10,411 nucleotides of DNA, taken from positions 1 to 10,411 of the forward strand of contig JAGGZB010000030.1 of NCBI GenBank assembly GCA_021162225.1, read 5' to 3'. This document shows positions 1 through 6,695 of the stretch, in pieces. Position numbers and translations under genes: made by a program. Under the pieces are notes generated by a model. It was given only the letters and a program-made list of their open reading frames with translations. It was not told the DNA's origin and made no database searches. Source of the DNA: Candidatus Bathyarchaeota archaeon (GTDB taxonomy: Archaea > Thermoproteota > Bathyarchaeia > Bathyarchaeales > DTEX01). Numbering within the stretch: the first letter of the stretch is position 1; each line of letters starts with the position of its first letter.

Positions 1-42
1 GATATAGTGAAGGCCGCTCAGCGAGCGGTAAAGAGAAAGTAG
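1..42 (+). CDS. Possible 3' end of an unidentified gene (partial)
   Basis: The first frame of the plus strand is open from the left edge and ends in TAG at 40-42, giving a 13-residue basic tail, DIVKAAQRAVKRK. The composition (alternating Ala, Val, Lys, Arg) looks like a helical protein C-terminus. It would converge on the EndoQ gene with only six bases between the two stops. A small hairpin (arms CCGCTC 14-19 and GAGCGG 23-28) lies inside it. Thirteen codons are too few to identify a family, and a chance open frame cannot be excluded. Confidence 0.35.
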   Translation, partial: DIVKAAQRAVKRK

Positions 43-48
43 ACGGAT

Positions 49-1356
49 TCACATGTAGTCTGCTAAACTCCTCTGCTCCCTATGGTTCCCCTCCAACCCG
101 CGGCGTAGATGCTCCTCCGCATGCTTCCTTTCTTCTTCATGAAGACTTATTTGACCATATACTCCATCGTATCCTGGAATAACCTTCACCCTTTCCTCTC
201 GAACTCTTATTATAGCATCAGTTATATTCGCATCCACAACCTCAACAAGCTCACTAAATGGTGCTTCCAGCAGAACCGCGTACTCGCTCCCAAACTTACG
301 AATCAGACTATTATATATTCGCCAGACGCTTTGAGCTCCAGGGTAGCTTACTCCAATAACCGTCTGGATAATCTCGCTTAAAGGTAATAGATGCTTGTAG
401 CCCGGAACCCCTTCAGGCCTAAATCCCTTCGGCCTATCAGCTAATTCATCCACACGTTGATCGACGCCTTTCGTAAGCTGCCTTCCGCAGACGGGACAGA
501 TATTCCCGATTCTTCTCGCTTCCTCAGGAGAAAACGAAACATGACACGATCTATGTCCAGTCCAGTGATACTTCCCATATTCGGGGTACGTCTCAATCGT
601 GAATAAGAAGCGATGCGGATCCTTGCTTCTAACAGCATTCACCACCTCCTCATAGCTGAAAACCTCAAGATTGAAGACGTTTGCTTCTCTGCCCATTCTC
701 CAAGGCCAAAATGAATGAGAATCGCTATTCGAGACAAGCGTGTACCTGTCTAAGACGCTTAGACGCCAATTCATTGGAGGATCTGATGAGAGTCCAGTTT
801 CCAACGCGAATATATGTCTCGTCATATCTTGATAGCAATCCTCAATCTTATCGAAGCCACTGAACGCTCCGAAGAGACTGAACCACGGAGTCCACACATG
901 AGCCGGGATAACCACATTCTCCCTTGAGATCTCCATAACCTCCTCGACGAGCATTGGGGCTGTCATGTTAAGAAGCGGGCGTCCGTCAAGAGCAAGATCC
1001 CCATATCTAGCCAGCCGATCACTTATTTGAGAAGCAATCTCAAGGCTCGGCGTCAATATGAGGTGATGAATCCTCTTCGTCTCTCCCTTAAACGTGAAGA
1101 TTGTGGAAACCTCGCCTGTAATCATGAAGCGTAGCTTGGAATCCGGCTTATTTGACAGCTTATAAAGCCCAGTACCAGATTCAGGAGTTAGCTTCTCCCG
1201 CAGTTCTTTAAACCACTGAGGATGCGTAAAATCTCCGGTTCCAACGAGGTTTAGGCCCTTAATCGGGGCGAATCGAGCAATCTCATCAATATTCATTCTA
1301 GCGCTCGTCGCTCGGCTATATTTGCTGTGAATGTGAAGATCCGCGTACACGATCAT
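49..1356 (-). CDS. endoQ: Endonuclease Q (PHP-domain nuclease for deaminated DNA bases)
   Basis: The family nicks DNA 5' of uracil, hypoxanthine, xanthine and abasic sites, starting repair of deaminated bases. The 435-aa protein begins with a PHP metal-binding domain: DLHIHSKYS (D6, H8, H10), GTGDFTHP (D42, H45), GEVS (E82), PAHVW (H153) and NSDSHS (D212, H214). A zinc-binding segment follows around residues 268-308 (C271, C287, C290 in CPVCGRQL, then VDELADRP), which is characteristic of EndoQ, and then a helical C-terminal region. Length is close to the roughly 424 aa of Thermococcus EndoQ. The last eight residues, QRSLADYM, resemble a PIP box (Q428, L431, Y434). The ATG overlaps the stop of the mannosidase gene upstream (1353-1356), so translation is probably coupled. 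Such proteins are often mis-annotated as UvrD-like or generic PHP phosphoesterases. The family call is strong; activity on each lesion is inferred. Confidence 0.88.
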   Translation of the reverse strand: MIVYADLHIHSKYSRATSARMNIDEIARFAPIKGLNLVGTGDFTHPQWFKELREKLTPESGTGLYKLSNKPDSKLRFMITGEVSTIFTFKGETKRIHHLILTPSLEIASQISDRLARYGDLALDGRPLLNMTAPMLVEEVMEISRENVVIPAHVWTPWFSLFGAFSGFDKIEDCYQDMTRHIFALETGLSSDPPMNWRLSVLDRYTLVSNSDSHSFWPWRMGREANVFNLEVFSYEEVVNAVRSKDPHRFLFTIETYPEYGKYHWTGHRSCHVSFSPEEARRIGNICPVCGRQLTKGVDQRVDELADRPKGFRPEGVPGYKHLLPLSEIIQTVIGVSYPGAQSVWRIYNSLIRKFGSEYAVLLEAPFSELVEVVDANITDAIIRVREERVKVIPGYDGVYGQISLHEEERKHAEEHLRRGLEGNHREQRSLADYM

Positions 1357-3836
1357 GATTCTAATCGGCCTCCAGCCCTTAACACCCGCTGGGAGCTCTC
1401 GATGAACTCGAGCATATCTATCTCTGCGACTTCTAGCTCAGGCCTCCTAGGGATAATGAAGGTCTTGATCTCGCATGGCTTGAAGGAGGCTTTCCAAGAT
1501 CTATTCAGGAATGGAATCTTAATCTCTGCCTCGGTCTCCTTTCCAGATGTCTCATAGCATCTTAGAATTAAGTTGTCGGAATCCTCATGCTTCTTAAGAA
1601 CTGAGGCTACCACGTTCTCCTTAGAGACCCCGATGAACGATCCATGCGGTTGCAGAACTCCCCCATGTGGATAGCTAACAATCACTATAGGTTTGAAGCT
1701 TATCTCCTCAGCAATCTTAACTACGCGTGTCTCCCGCCAGGAATTTCTATGCGGAAATAGAATGAAGATGAAGTCTTGCCATCCTTGATCAATGTAATGA
1801 TAGGTTGCATCTGGATCAAGCTCGTATGGGATGTGAAGAGCATATGGAGGGCTACGCAGAACTGTTAGACTCATCTTTGAACCATTAACGTCATAGCTGT
1901 ATTTGCCATCGTTGCATAGGCTTAATCCGTAGGTGAAGGTTTCGCCGTTCATGCTAATCGCCGTTCCAGTTACGTCTATCCACTGCTGCCCAGGCTGCTC
2001 CTCTCCGTTACATGGGCGTTCAATATATCCGTAAGGGATCGAGTACGTCGCCACGGGCTGATCGATATTCACGGGGAATCTCAGCTTAAGCATCCTCCGC
2101 TGTTCCTGCCAGTTCACTGAAACTCGACATTCAACATATGGCAGATCTCGATAGAGGGTAAAGAATATGCGAATGAGAGAGGATCCGTATCGACTCTCAG
2201 CTCGTATGGAAGCTCTTACGGAGCCATTCTCGACGAGTTTAACGTCTGCATCGTCAAATGTTCCAATCTCATCTTCGAATCTCGCCACTCCATGGCTCCA
2301 CGTGTCACTTAAATCCCTAATAACTGTAGGCACACATGCGGATCCACAAAACACTTCAACTTCATTCCTTTTGTCATACAAGCGTCTGATATAGCCAGTT
2401 TTTGAGTCTATCTCAAGCCGCAGCCAGTCATTCTCTAAGTACGTCTCAGAAGCTGAGAGGCTCCTTGTGGTCGAGGCTTTACGTTCATCGTTAACCTTCC
2501 AGTAGACACGATATCCTAGAGAGGGAACATCCGCGATGAAAACTATCCTCTGACGGCTCGTTATGGATGATGATTGAATTCTCTGAACTGGAATGATCTT
2601 TCCATCCTCGTCTACTATAGCTCCGTCAGCGTTGATGCCTTCAACCTCAACTGGAAAGCGAATACGCCATGCATGCGGATTGAAAACTATTAGGGGTATT
2701 CCTTCTCCTTCGGTATTGATGTTTGAGGCTATTGCTTGAATGGCGTAGTTGAGCTCCTCGTTTCCTCTATGGATGGCTTCTCCTTGAATGTCACGCACGT
2801 CTTCATATGCCTCTTTAATGGATGTGCCAGCTAAGATGTCATGAAACTGCGTGAAGAGAAGGTTCTTCCAAGCTCTCGTCAAGCTCCTCTGCGGATACCT
2901 CCTTCCAAAGAGAACAGTAGCGACGGCTGAGAACTTCTCGGCGGCGCAAAGCACTTTCTCGGCTCTGAGGTTATTCCTCTTAACCTCTGAATGAAGAGAA
3001 TAGCAGCCTCTTGCGTGATGCTGCAGATCACCGTGGAAGACTGGTAGGAGCTTCTTTTGCCTCCGAATAGCCTCGAAGAACTTCTCTGGAGAGCTAAAGA
3101 TGACCTTCGGAAAATTTTCTCGTCTTTGAAGACTAAGGATAGTCTCCACGTCTTTTCTTGTAGGTCCACCTCCATGGTCGCCTCTTCCGTAAAAGCACAT
3201 TACATCTCTAACTGGCGCCTTCACGACTTTTAGAACCCTTATTATGTGATTCTCAAGACTATTTCTAGTAGCGTATGAGAAGGGAATGCGATAGCACAGG
3301 ACTCTTGAACCGTCAACGCCCTCCCACCAGAAGATGAACCCCGGAATCTTCTTATTCTCCTCCGGGTTTGGACGCATGAAGACATAGTTTACTAAGCCGC
3401 ATTTCCTAAGGATTTGCGGAAGCATCCCATTATGTCCAAATGAATCGATATTATATCCAGTTGTGACTGTGAATCCAAACTTCTCCTTGAAATATCTCTG
3501 TCCATAAAGAGCTTGACGAATGAAGCTCTCGCCGCTTGGAATATTACAGTCCGGCTCCACCCACCATCCTCCAATCGGAACCCATCTACCTTCCCTAACC
3601 CTCACGCGAATCTCGTTGAAGAGTCCCGGGTCTCCTTTCTCCATCCACTCATAGAAAGCTACCGAAGAACAAGTAAAGATGAATGCCGGGAACTCATCCA
3701 TTAGCTTTAGCATGTTTCTGAAAGTAGCACGGATCACCTGGTAGCCTTCTTGCCAACGCCACAGCCATACAGGATCTATGTGGGCGTTCCCTATCATGTG
3801 AACGACGAAATTCTTTAACGACTCTTCTTGGGCCAT
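1353..3836 (-). CDS. GH38 alpha-mannosidase
   Basis: Retaining, zinc-dependent alpha-mannosidase expected to release mannose from glycans. In the 827-aa protein the GH38 catalytic domain starts at once, with HIDPVWLW (H19 and D21 as zinc ligands). GGWWVEPD holds the third zinc-site Asp (D96), NIDSFGH the nucleophile Asp (D131), GRGDHGGGPT lies at 218-226, and QFHDILAGTS supplies the zinc His (H332). The helical middle domain covers roughly 325-400, and the C-terminal beta-sandwich domains fill the rest. Full-length for a class II type enzyme. There is no signal peptide or membrane segment, so it is probably cytoplasmic, like the Sulfolobus GH38 enzyme. It is first in a two-gene operon with EndoQ and divergent from the GH20 gene. 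Substrate linkage, and whether it acts on mannosylglycerate or glycoprotein mannans, cannot be read from the sequence. Confidence 0.93.
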   Translation of the reverse strand: MAQEESLKNFVVHMIGNAHIDPVWLWRWQEGYQVIRATFRNMLKLMDEFPAFIFTCSSVAFYEWMEKGDPGLFNEIRVRVREGRWVPIGGWWVEPDCNIPSGESFIRQALYGQRYFKEKFGFTVTTGYNIDSFGHNGMLPQILRKCGLVNYVFMRPNPEENKKIPGFIFWWEGVDGSRVLCYRIPFSYATRNSLENHIIRVLKVVKAPVRDVMCFYGRGDHGGGPTRKDVETILSLQRRENFPKVIFSSPEKFFEAIRRQKKLLPVFHGDLQHHARGCYSLHSEVKRNNLRAEKVLCAAEKFSAVATVLFGRRYPQRSLTRAWKNLLFTQFHDILAGTSIKEAYEDVRDIQGEAIHRGNEELNYAIQAIASNINTEGEGIPLIVFNPHAWRIRFPVEVEGINADGAIVDEDGKIIPVQRIQSSSITSRQRIVFIADVPSLGYRVYWKVNDERKASTTRSLSASETYLENDWLRLEIDSKTGYIRRLYDKRNEVEVFCGSACVPTVIRDLSDTWSHGVARFEDEIGTFDDADVKLVENGSVRASIRAESRYGSSLIRIFFTLYRDLPYVECRVSVNWQEQRRMLKLRFPVNIDQPVATYSIPYGYIERPCNGEEQPGQQWIDVTGTAISMNGETFTYGLSLCNDGKYSYDVNGSKMSLTVLRSPPYALHIPYELDPDATYHYIDQGWQDFIFILFPHRNSWRETRVVKIAEEISFKPIVIVSYPHGGVLQPHGSFIGVSKENVVASVLKKHEDSDNLILRCYETSGKETEAEIKIPFLNRSWKASFKPCEIKTFIIPRRPELEVAEIDMLEFIESSQRVLRAGGRLES
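1369..1373 (-). promoter_or_regulatory. Shine-Dalgarno GGAGG before EndoQ
   Basis: On the minus strand GGAGG lies inside the last codons of the mannosidase gene, 12 bases before the EndoQ ATG. The spacing is long, but together with the ATGA overlap it supports this start and reinitiation or coupled translation. Confidence 0.45.
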
Positions 3837-3871
3837 CTTTCTAACCAGCGGGGTGAAGAACGGTTAATCTG

Positions 3872-3880
3872 TATATTTAA
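3872..3880 (-). promoter_or_regulatory. TATA-like box for the mannosidase-EndoQ operon
   Basis: On the minus strand the sequence is TTAAATATA, centred about 40 bases before the mannosidase ATG. An archaeal start site 25-27 bases downstream would give a leader of about 14 bases. It is one of two back-to-back promoters in the spacer shared with the GH20 gene. Confidence 0.6.
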
Positions 3881-3966
3881 TGCCTTAAAAGATTCTTTGC
3901 CCTCTTAAATTTTAAAATCCTGAAATGATTCATGCCTGCTCTAAGACATTGGAAATAACGTTCAAT

Positions 3967-3975
3967 CTTAAATAC
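3967..3975 (+). promoter_or_regulatory. TATA-like box for the GH20 gene (leaderless)
   Basis: CTTAAATAC is centred about 27 bases before the ATG at 3999, the archaeal TATA-to-start distance. No Shine-Dalgarno sequence precedes either candidate ATG (3981 or 3999). This favours a leaderless mRNA starting at or next to 3999 and decides the start codon of the GH20 gene. Confidence 0.6.
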
Positions 3976-3998
3976 TGCACATGGTTTATCTTCAGTAC

Positions 3999-5645
3999 AT
4001 GAAGGAAGTATATATCGTCCCTGAACCGAGGAGTCTAGAATTCTCCGGAAGAACCTATATCTTCGACGGATTTAGAAATTTTCCAGAGTTCCTAGCGTCA
4101 GAATTTAATGTTCCAAAGGGAGAATGGGAAATAACGAAAGTAAGCGGCGAAGGCACAGGGCTAAGGATAAAGGAGAAGGAAATCGAGATCTGGGGAGATG
4201 AATACATTAATTACGCAACCATCCTGCAACTGCTGAAACAGAGCCCGAATTGTTTACCCGAAGTAACCATTAAAGAAGAATTCAAATTCTCTTTCAGAGG
4301 CTATCACTTGGATATAGCTAGAGGAGGAGTCCCAACGGTCAAGACCTTCAAGAGAATCCTACGGTGGCTATTCCTACTCAAGTATAACTACTTCGCAATC
4401 TACTTTGAAGATCTTTTCCCATGGAAGGAACACCCGCTTATAGGGAGGCATCGTGGAAGACTCTCAAGAGACGAACTGAATGAAGTAATCGAGTATGGCA
4501 AGAAGCTAGGAATCGAGGTTCTTCCATCTCTAGAGTTATCAGGGCACATGGAGCATATTCTCTCACTTCCTGAGTATCGGAGATTCAGCGAGTGGCACAG
4601 ACCAAGTGAAGGATGCCTAAACGTAAGCGATGAAGAAGCTAGAGAATTCGCTTATCAGCTACTCCGAGACGCCGTAGAGACTTGCCCTTCGGAATACGTA
4701 CACATAGGCGGAGATGAAACTTGGGCTCTGGGAAGAGGGAGAAGTCTAAGCAAAACCTGGACCTTTGAAGGGCCGAAGCTTTACGAGTCTCATCACAGAA
4801 GAATGATTGAAATCGTGAAGGAGTATGGAAAGAAGCCGATTCTATGGGGAGATATGATCTCAGGCATGTATCTGAAAAGAATCACTAAAGATGCGTCTAA
4901 GTGGGCTGAGGTTATCGAAAGCCCGATATGGAGAGAATCACTCATAGCAAATTGGGATTATAGCCCGGGTTCGAAGGATTATTTCAAGGAGAAGATAAAG
5001 ATCTTCATGGACCGAGGTCTTCAGCAAATAGTGTGTCCAGGACTGTCAAATTGGAGGAGATACTATCCAAACTTCAAAGTTGCCATGGAGAACTTAAAGA
5101 ATTTTCTAGGAGCAGCTAGGGAAGCGGGAGTATTCGGCTTCCTAGTTACCGCGTGGGGAGACGATGGAGAAGAATGCCTATTCTCGCTTCTGGATCCCTT
5201 AATCTTAGCCTCAATGGAGTTTGCTGAGGGAAACGGAGACTGGAAGGAGAAGTGGATGGCTCTAACTGGAGAGGATGAAGCAGTCTTAAAGGCTCGGATT
5301 CTTTACGGAGAGCCGAAAGTCTCCGAAGATCTCAGGCAGGTTATTTACAGAGACTTCTTCTTCCATCGGATGAGTAATGAACAGAAGAAGTCATTGAAGG
5401 CTAGACTAGCTAAAGTTTTAGAGGAAACGAATGATGCGAAGCTGCCGGACGATTTAGACTTCATTCGAAGAATGATTAAGCTTGGCGTGAGCATTCTCGA
5501 TGGCGAAGCGAAAGTTTCAGATTTCATCATGATCTCTAAGATATACGCTGATCTCTGGCTTGAGGAGAGAAAGCCGGAAGGACTTGAAAGAATAGTCGCT
5601 AGGCTCTGGGGATCCGCTGGAAGAATAGATATGGGTCTCCGCTAG
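3999..5645 (+). CDS. GH20 family beta-N-acetylhexosaminidase-like glycosidase
   Basis: Expected to remove terminal beta-linked N-acetylglucosamine or N-acetylgalactosamine by substrate-assisted catalysis. The reading frame can start at 3981 (554 aa), but 3999 (548 aa, MKEVYIVPEP) fits the TATA box and the family N-terminus better. Numbering from 3981: a GH20b-like N-terminal domain (about 10-98) precedes a TIM barrel opening with FRGYHLDIAR (R114, the -1 subsite Arg). HIGGDETW at 241-248 carries the catalytic Asp-Glu pair (D245, E246). The pocket tryptophans are probably those in ILWGD (W289), NWDY (W325) and AWGDDGEE (W392). About 150 C-terminal residues beyond the barrel are mostly helical and unassigned. 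There is no signal peptide, so it probably acts inside the cell. It is divergent from the GH38 gene, suggesting joint use on mixed mannose/GlcNAc glycans. The family call is good; substrate is open. Confidence 0.85.
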   Translation: MKEVYIVPEPRSLEFSGRTYIFDGFRNFPEFLASEFNVPKGEWEITKVSGEGTGLRIKEKEIEIWGDEYINYATILQLLKQSPNCLPEVTIKEEFKFSFRGYHLDIARGGVPTVKTFKRILRWLFLLKYNYFAIYFEDLFPWKEHPLIGRHRGRLSRDELNEVIEYGKKLGIEVLPSLELSGHMEHILSLPEYRRFSEWHRPSEGCLNVSDEEAREFAYQLLRDAVETCPSEYVHIGGDETWALGRGRSLSKTWTFEGPKLYESHHRRMIEIVKEYGKKPILWGDMISGMYLKRITKDASKWAEVIESPIWRESLIANWDYSPGSKDYFKEKIKIFMDRGLQQIVCPGLSNWRRYYPNFKVAMENLKNFLGAAREAGVFGFLVTAWGDDGEECLFSLLDPLILASMEFAEGNGDWKEKWMALTGEDEAVLKARILYGEPKVSEDLRQVIYRDFFFHRMSNEQKKSLKARLAKVLEETNDAKLPDDLDFIRRMIKLGVSILDGEAKVSDFIMISKIYADLWLEERKPEGLERIVARLWGSAGRIDMGLR

Positions 5646-5670
5646 CTCGGGCATTGAGAATCCAACATTG

Positions 5671-5685
5671 TCTCTTTATTTTTAT
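5671..5685 (+). terminator. T-rich terminator after the GH20 gene
   Basis: A T-rich stretch, TCTCTTTATTTTTAT, begins about 26 bases after the GH20 stop. Archaeal RNA polymerase terminates at U-tracts without needing a hairpin, and no strong hairpin is seen here. It separates the GH20 gene from the convergent small gene. Confidence 0.5.
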
Positions 5686-5746
5686 AGGTCTTTATGCAAT
5701 GGCAATGCTATTCTATTCATCTGGAACATCACTGAGACATGATGAA

Positions 5747-6010
5747 CTACTTTAAGAATCTAGCGATCTTACTGTTTTCCTTCGCTTTTTCCCTTCGCAT
5801 GATTAATGTGTGATATCTGCCATTATACATTACGCTGATCCAGACGAAAAGTGTACACTGTTGCTTATCTTTATCCCATTTATCGCATCTGTCACGTACA
5901 CAATATTCATATTTGTCTAAGCCGCATATAGTCCCTAGAGAGGTTACTTCAACTATTTCTCCCTTCTCAAGAAGCTCTTTAAATGTAGGTCTTGAACCTG
6001 AAGCCGACAT
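5747..6010 (-). CDS. Small four-cysteine protein of unknown function
   Basis: I do not recognise this 87-aa protein. It has four cysteines, C29, C37, C42 and C52 (C-x7-C-x4-C-x9-C), in a charged segment rich in Asp, Lys and Tyr. They could bind zinc or an iron-sulphur cluster, or form disulphides. A beta-rich stretch follows (about 52-72, LFVWISVMYNGRYHTLIM), and the tail is basic. No signal peptide or membrane helix is seen. A TATA-like box about 40 bases upstream of the ATG and a purine stretch GGAAG 5-9 bases before it support a real gene, as does uninterrupted coding between recognisable control sequences. It lies downstream of the metal-responsive regulator on the same strand, 108 bases away and with its own promoter, so co-regulation is possible but not shown. 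Confidence 0.65.
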   Translation of the reverse strand: MSASGSRPTFKELLEKGEIVEVTSLGTICGLDKYEYCVRDRCDKWDKDKQQCTLFVWISVMYNGRYHTLIMRREKAKENSKIARFLK

Positions 6011-6044
6011 AACAATCTTCCAATTCTAAAAATACTTTTGAATC

Positions 6045-6054
6045 TATTTAAAAT
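6045..6054 (-). promoter_or_regulatory. TATA-like box for the four-Cys gene
   Basis: On the minus strand the sequence is ATTTTAAATA, centred about 39 bases before the ATG, which predicts a leader of about 13 bases. Confidence 0.5.
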
Positions 6055-6118
6055 TTAATTTCTCAACACATACGTGAGGAGAATCGCCGCCTAAGGGGAA
6101 CATAAGTGACTATGGATT

Positions 6119-6592
6119 TCAGCGGATTGCTTGTTTCTTTGCGGCTTCTTCCTCTCTTCTGCAGAACTCCCTGAAATGCTCCATCCATCTTTCAACGAAC
6201 CTCGGACGCTCTGAGGATTCTGTAATGAACTTTACGAATCGTGTGAATTGAAGTATCGTTTTTGGATCGAGTTGATGCTCGAGGATATGCGAGTCTTTCA
6301 AAGCTATGTCCTCCGGGACAAGAATCAACTCCAGAAACTTCTTAAAGACCTCATGTCTCTTCTTAACGGCTTCGGCTATCTCCCTTCCTTGGGAAGTTAG
6401 AATCACACCTCCATACTTTTCATAGCGAACCAAGCCTTTCTTGTGAAGCTTTTTAACCATCTCGACGACGCTTGAGGGCCTCAAGTCAAGCTCCCTAGCT
6501 ATGTCTTTGATACGGGCGAAACCTTTCCGCTCAACTATTTCATATATGCTTCTCAGATAGTCCTCGGCGCGTCTGGAGAGTATGCTCTCCAT
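6119..6592 (-). CDS. DtxR/MntR-family metal-dependent transcriptional regulator
   Basis: Metal-activated DNA-binding regulator, expected to repress iron or manganese uptake genes (or its own gene) when the metal is abundant. The 157-aa protein has a winged helix-turn-helix at about 8-70 (RIKDIARELDLRPSSVVEMV, with wing YEKYGGVILTSQG). The metal-binding dimerisation domain follows, with H80 in KKRHEVF and the signature HILEHQL (H102, E105, H106). It ends without an SH3-like third domain, so it has the short MntR-type build (MntR is about 142 aa). Aligned by eye with Bacillus MntR, D11 matches the metal-binding Asp8, but Arg14 stands where Glu11 is expected, and His102 takes the place of Glu99 in MntR or Cys102 in DtxR. 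Metal choice may therefore differ. A DtxR-box-like palindrome directly upstream suggests autoregulation. Confidence 0.9.
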   Translation of the reverse strand: MESILSRRAEDYLRSIYEIVERKGFARIKDIARELDLRPSSVVEMVKKLHKKGLVRYEKYGGVILTSQGREIAEAVKKRHEVFKKFLELILVPEDIALKDSHILEHQLDPKTILQFTRFVKFITESSERPRFVERWMEHFREFCRREEEAAKKQAIR

Positions 6593-6602
6593 AATTGATT
6601 GT

Positions 6603-6608
6603 TCACCC
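6603..6608 (-). promoter_or_regulatory. Shine-Dalgarno GGGTGA before the regulator gene
   Basis: On the minus strand GGGTGA, complementary to the archaeal 16S 3' end, lies 10 bases before the ATG at 6592. It supports this start and overlaps the outermost TTAGG half-site of the putative operator. Confidence 0.5.
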
Positions 6609-6630
6609 TAACAATTTTAGGATTTCCTAA
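6606..6630 (-). promoter_or_regulatory. Putative DtxR-type operator (autoregulation)
   Basis: The palindrome TTAGGATTTCCTAA at 6617-6630 has two perfect 6-base arms around TT. It matches the TTAGG-N4-CCTAA core of the DtxR/IdeR box (consensus TTAGGTTAGCCTAACCTAA). A third, inverted half-site (CCCTAA, 6606-6611) follows about one helical turn away. The site lies 14-38 bases before the regulator's ATG, where it would cover the predicted transcription start. Binding is inferred. Confidence 0.55.
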
Positions 6631-6638
6631 TACAAATT

Positions 6639-6646
6639 CTTTATTC
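6639..6646 (-). promoter_or_regulatory. Weak TATA-like box for the regulator gene
   Basis: On the minus strand GAATAAAG is centred about 50 bases before the ATG. A start site 26 bases downstream would fall inside the palindromic operator, consistent with repression by blocking polymerase. Confidence 0.35.
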
Positions 6647-6680
6647 AACTTAACATCACGTAGAGAACTTAAATTGACGT

Positions 6681-6685
6681 AAAAA
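6681..6685 (-). terminator. T5 tract after the MTHFR-like gene
   Basis: On the minus strand five T's (GCATTTTTACG) lie 10 bases after the stop of the MTHFR-like gene, a plausible short archaeal terminator separating it from the downstream regulator gene. Confidence 0.35.
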
Positions 6686-6695
6686 TGCGAGGATG

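Noticed and set aside
14..28. Small hairpin CCGCTC-AGC-GAGCGG as a terminator
   Set aside because: It has no adjacent T-run on either strand and may lie inside coding sequence.
109..863. Plus-strand open frames opposite EndoQ (for example 109-381 and 681-863)
   Set aside because: They lie wholly antisense to a strongly supported gene and encode no recognisable motifs.
2879..3175. 98-codon minus-strand frame inside the mannosidase gene
   Set aside because: It is an alternative frame of the GH38 catalytic domain, without its own control sequences or family resemblance.
5732..5745. CTGA-GAC-ATGATGA, resembling the D'/C' boxes of a C/D-box sRNA
   Set aside because: No matching C box upstream or D box (CTGA) at the right distance downstream was found, so a complete sRNA cannot be built.
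5699..5755. 18-codon plus-strand frame between the GH20 and four-Cys genes
   Set aside because: It has no ribosome-binding site or recognisable sequence, lies past the T-rich terminator, and overlaps the end of the minus-strand gene.
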